Shown: in pieces, positions 63,781 to 64,000 of the stretch
Numbering within the stretch: the first letter of the stretch is position 1
How the letters are laid out: each line of letters opens with the position of its first letter
Origin: Flavobacterium phragmitis
GTDB taxonomy: Bacteria > Bacteroidota > Bacteroidia > Flavobacteriales > Flavobacteriaceae
Assembly (NCBI RefSeq): GCF_900112575.1
Contig: NZ_FOMH01000006.1
Coordinates: forward strand, 1 to 64,000
DNA: 64,000 nucleotides
Direction: 5' to 3'
Program-made: the position numbers and the translations under genes
Notes under the pieces: model-generated
Told to the model about the DNA's origin: nothing
Seen by the model: the letters and a program-made list of their open reading frames with translations, nothing else
Database searches by the model: none

Positions 63781-64000
63781 TTAGTCTCTTGTAATTTCAA
63801 GGATTTCAAATTTCAAAACTCCATTTGGAACTGTAATCTCAGCCACTTCTCCAACAGATTTTCCTAGTAAACCTTTACCAATAGGAGATGTTACAGAAAT
63901 TTTACCTGTTTTCAAATCAGCTTCACTTTCTGCCACAAGTGTATATTTCATCTCCATTCCGTTACTTTGATTTTTGATTTTCACATTTGATAAAACCAAA
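63781..64000 (-). CDS. greA: Transcription elongation factor GreA (partial, N-terminus outside window)
   Basis: The C-terminal 72 or so residues of GreA are visible. The motif VAESEADLKTGKISVTSPIG and GLLGKSVGEVAEITVPNGVL match the C-terminal domain that docks on RNA polymerase. The frame continues beyond the right edge, so the coiled-coil that enters the secondary channel is not in view. The HIT-family gene follows. Confidence 0.96.
   Translation of the reverse strand, partial: LVLSNVKIKNQSNGMEMKYTLVAESEADLKTGKISVTSPIGKGLLGKSVGEVAEITVPNGVLKFEILEITRD

Overview
The window is AT-rich chromosomal DNA from a member of the Bacteroidota, almost certainly a Flavobacterium-like member of the Flavobacteriaceae. 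The evidence is the complete actABCDEF-coxBA locus (alternative complex III plus an aa3-type oxidase), several promoters matching the Bacteroidetes consensus TTTG-N19-TAnnTTTG instead of the E. coli type, weak or absent Shine-Dalgarno sequences, a large cell-surface protein of gliding-bacterium type, DUF2723 and DUF3127 proteins, and intergenic palindromic repeats of a kind I associate with flavobacteria. Species cannot be named from the sequence alone.

Layout. 1-2273: 5' part of a huge secreted adhesin-like gene (minus strand). 2763-6065: ruvB, a cytochrome P450 and queG, probably one operon. 6172-17565: the respiratory operon actA-B-C-D-E-F-coxB-coxA with a promoter at 17654-17683 and a terminator at 6135-6162. 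17786-18775: a SPOR protein and a DUF4920 protein. 18911-23591: rimP-nusA-infB. 23766-27082: a universal stress protein, then an aldehyde dehydrogenase with its AraC-type regulator. 27268-27519: two tandem tRNA-Gln genes, each with a near-perfect promoter and its own terminator. 27765-33417: DUF2723 membrane protein, polysaccharide deacetylase, a cysteine-free thioredoxin-fold protein and a metallophosphoesterase. 33578-36523: a two-component system bracketed by three small secreted Lys-rich peptides. 36817-41566: polA, an acetyltransferase and a LacI-type regulator. 41777-43361: two exported ferritin-like proteins. 43555-46443: rplM-rpsI and rpsB-tsf. 46504-51310: M3 peptidase, queuosine-precursor transporter, two lipoproteins and tag. 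51424-58975: TPP riboswitch and the thiamin operon thiS-C-E'-D-E-G-[GxxExxY]-H-F. 58972-64000: MOSC protein, aat, DUF3127, flavin reductase, orphan histidine kinase, HIT protein and the 3' end of greA.

How parts work together. The act/cox operon builds a quinol-to-oxygen electron path that bypasses a bc1 complex. The thi operon makes both halves of thiamin and is controlled by a TPP aptamer whose downstream RNA can fold the thiS start codon into a hairpin. In the two-component locus, two promoters driving the small secreted peptides share one architecture: two TCTTCAT repeats 11 bp apart, then exactly 10 bp to the TAnnTTTG box. That is what an OmpR/PhoB-type regulator site should look like.

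The best candidate for an undescribed system is this two-component/basic-peptide locus (33578-36600). Secondary candidates are the GxxExxY cassette inside the thi operon, the structured rpsB leader, the cysteine-free thioredoxin and the SSB-like tail on the DUF3127 protein. All functions are read from recognisable motifs; no database search was run.
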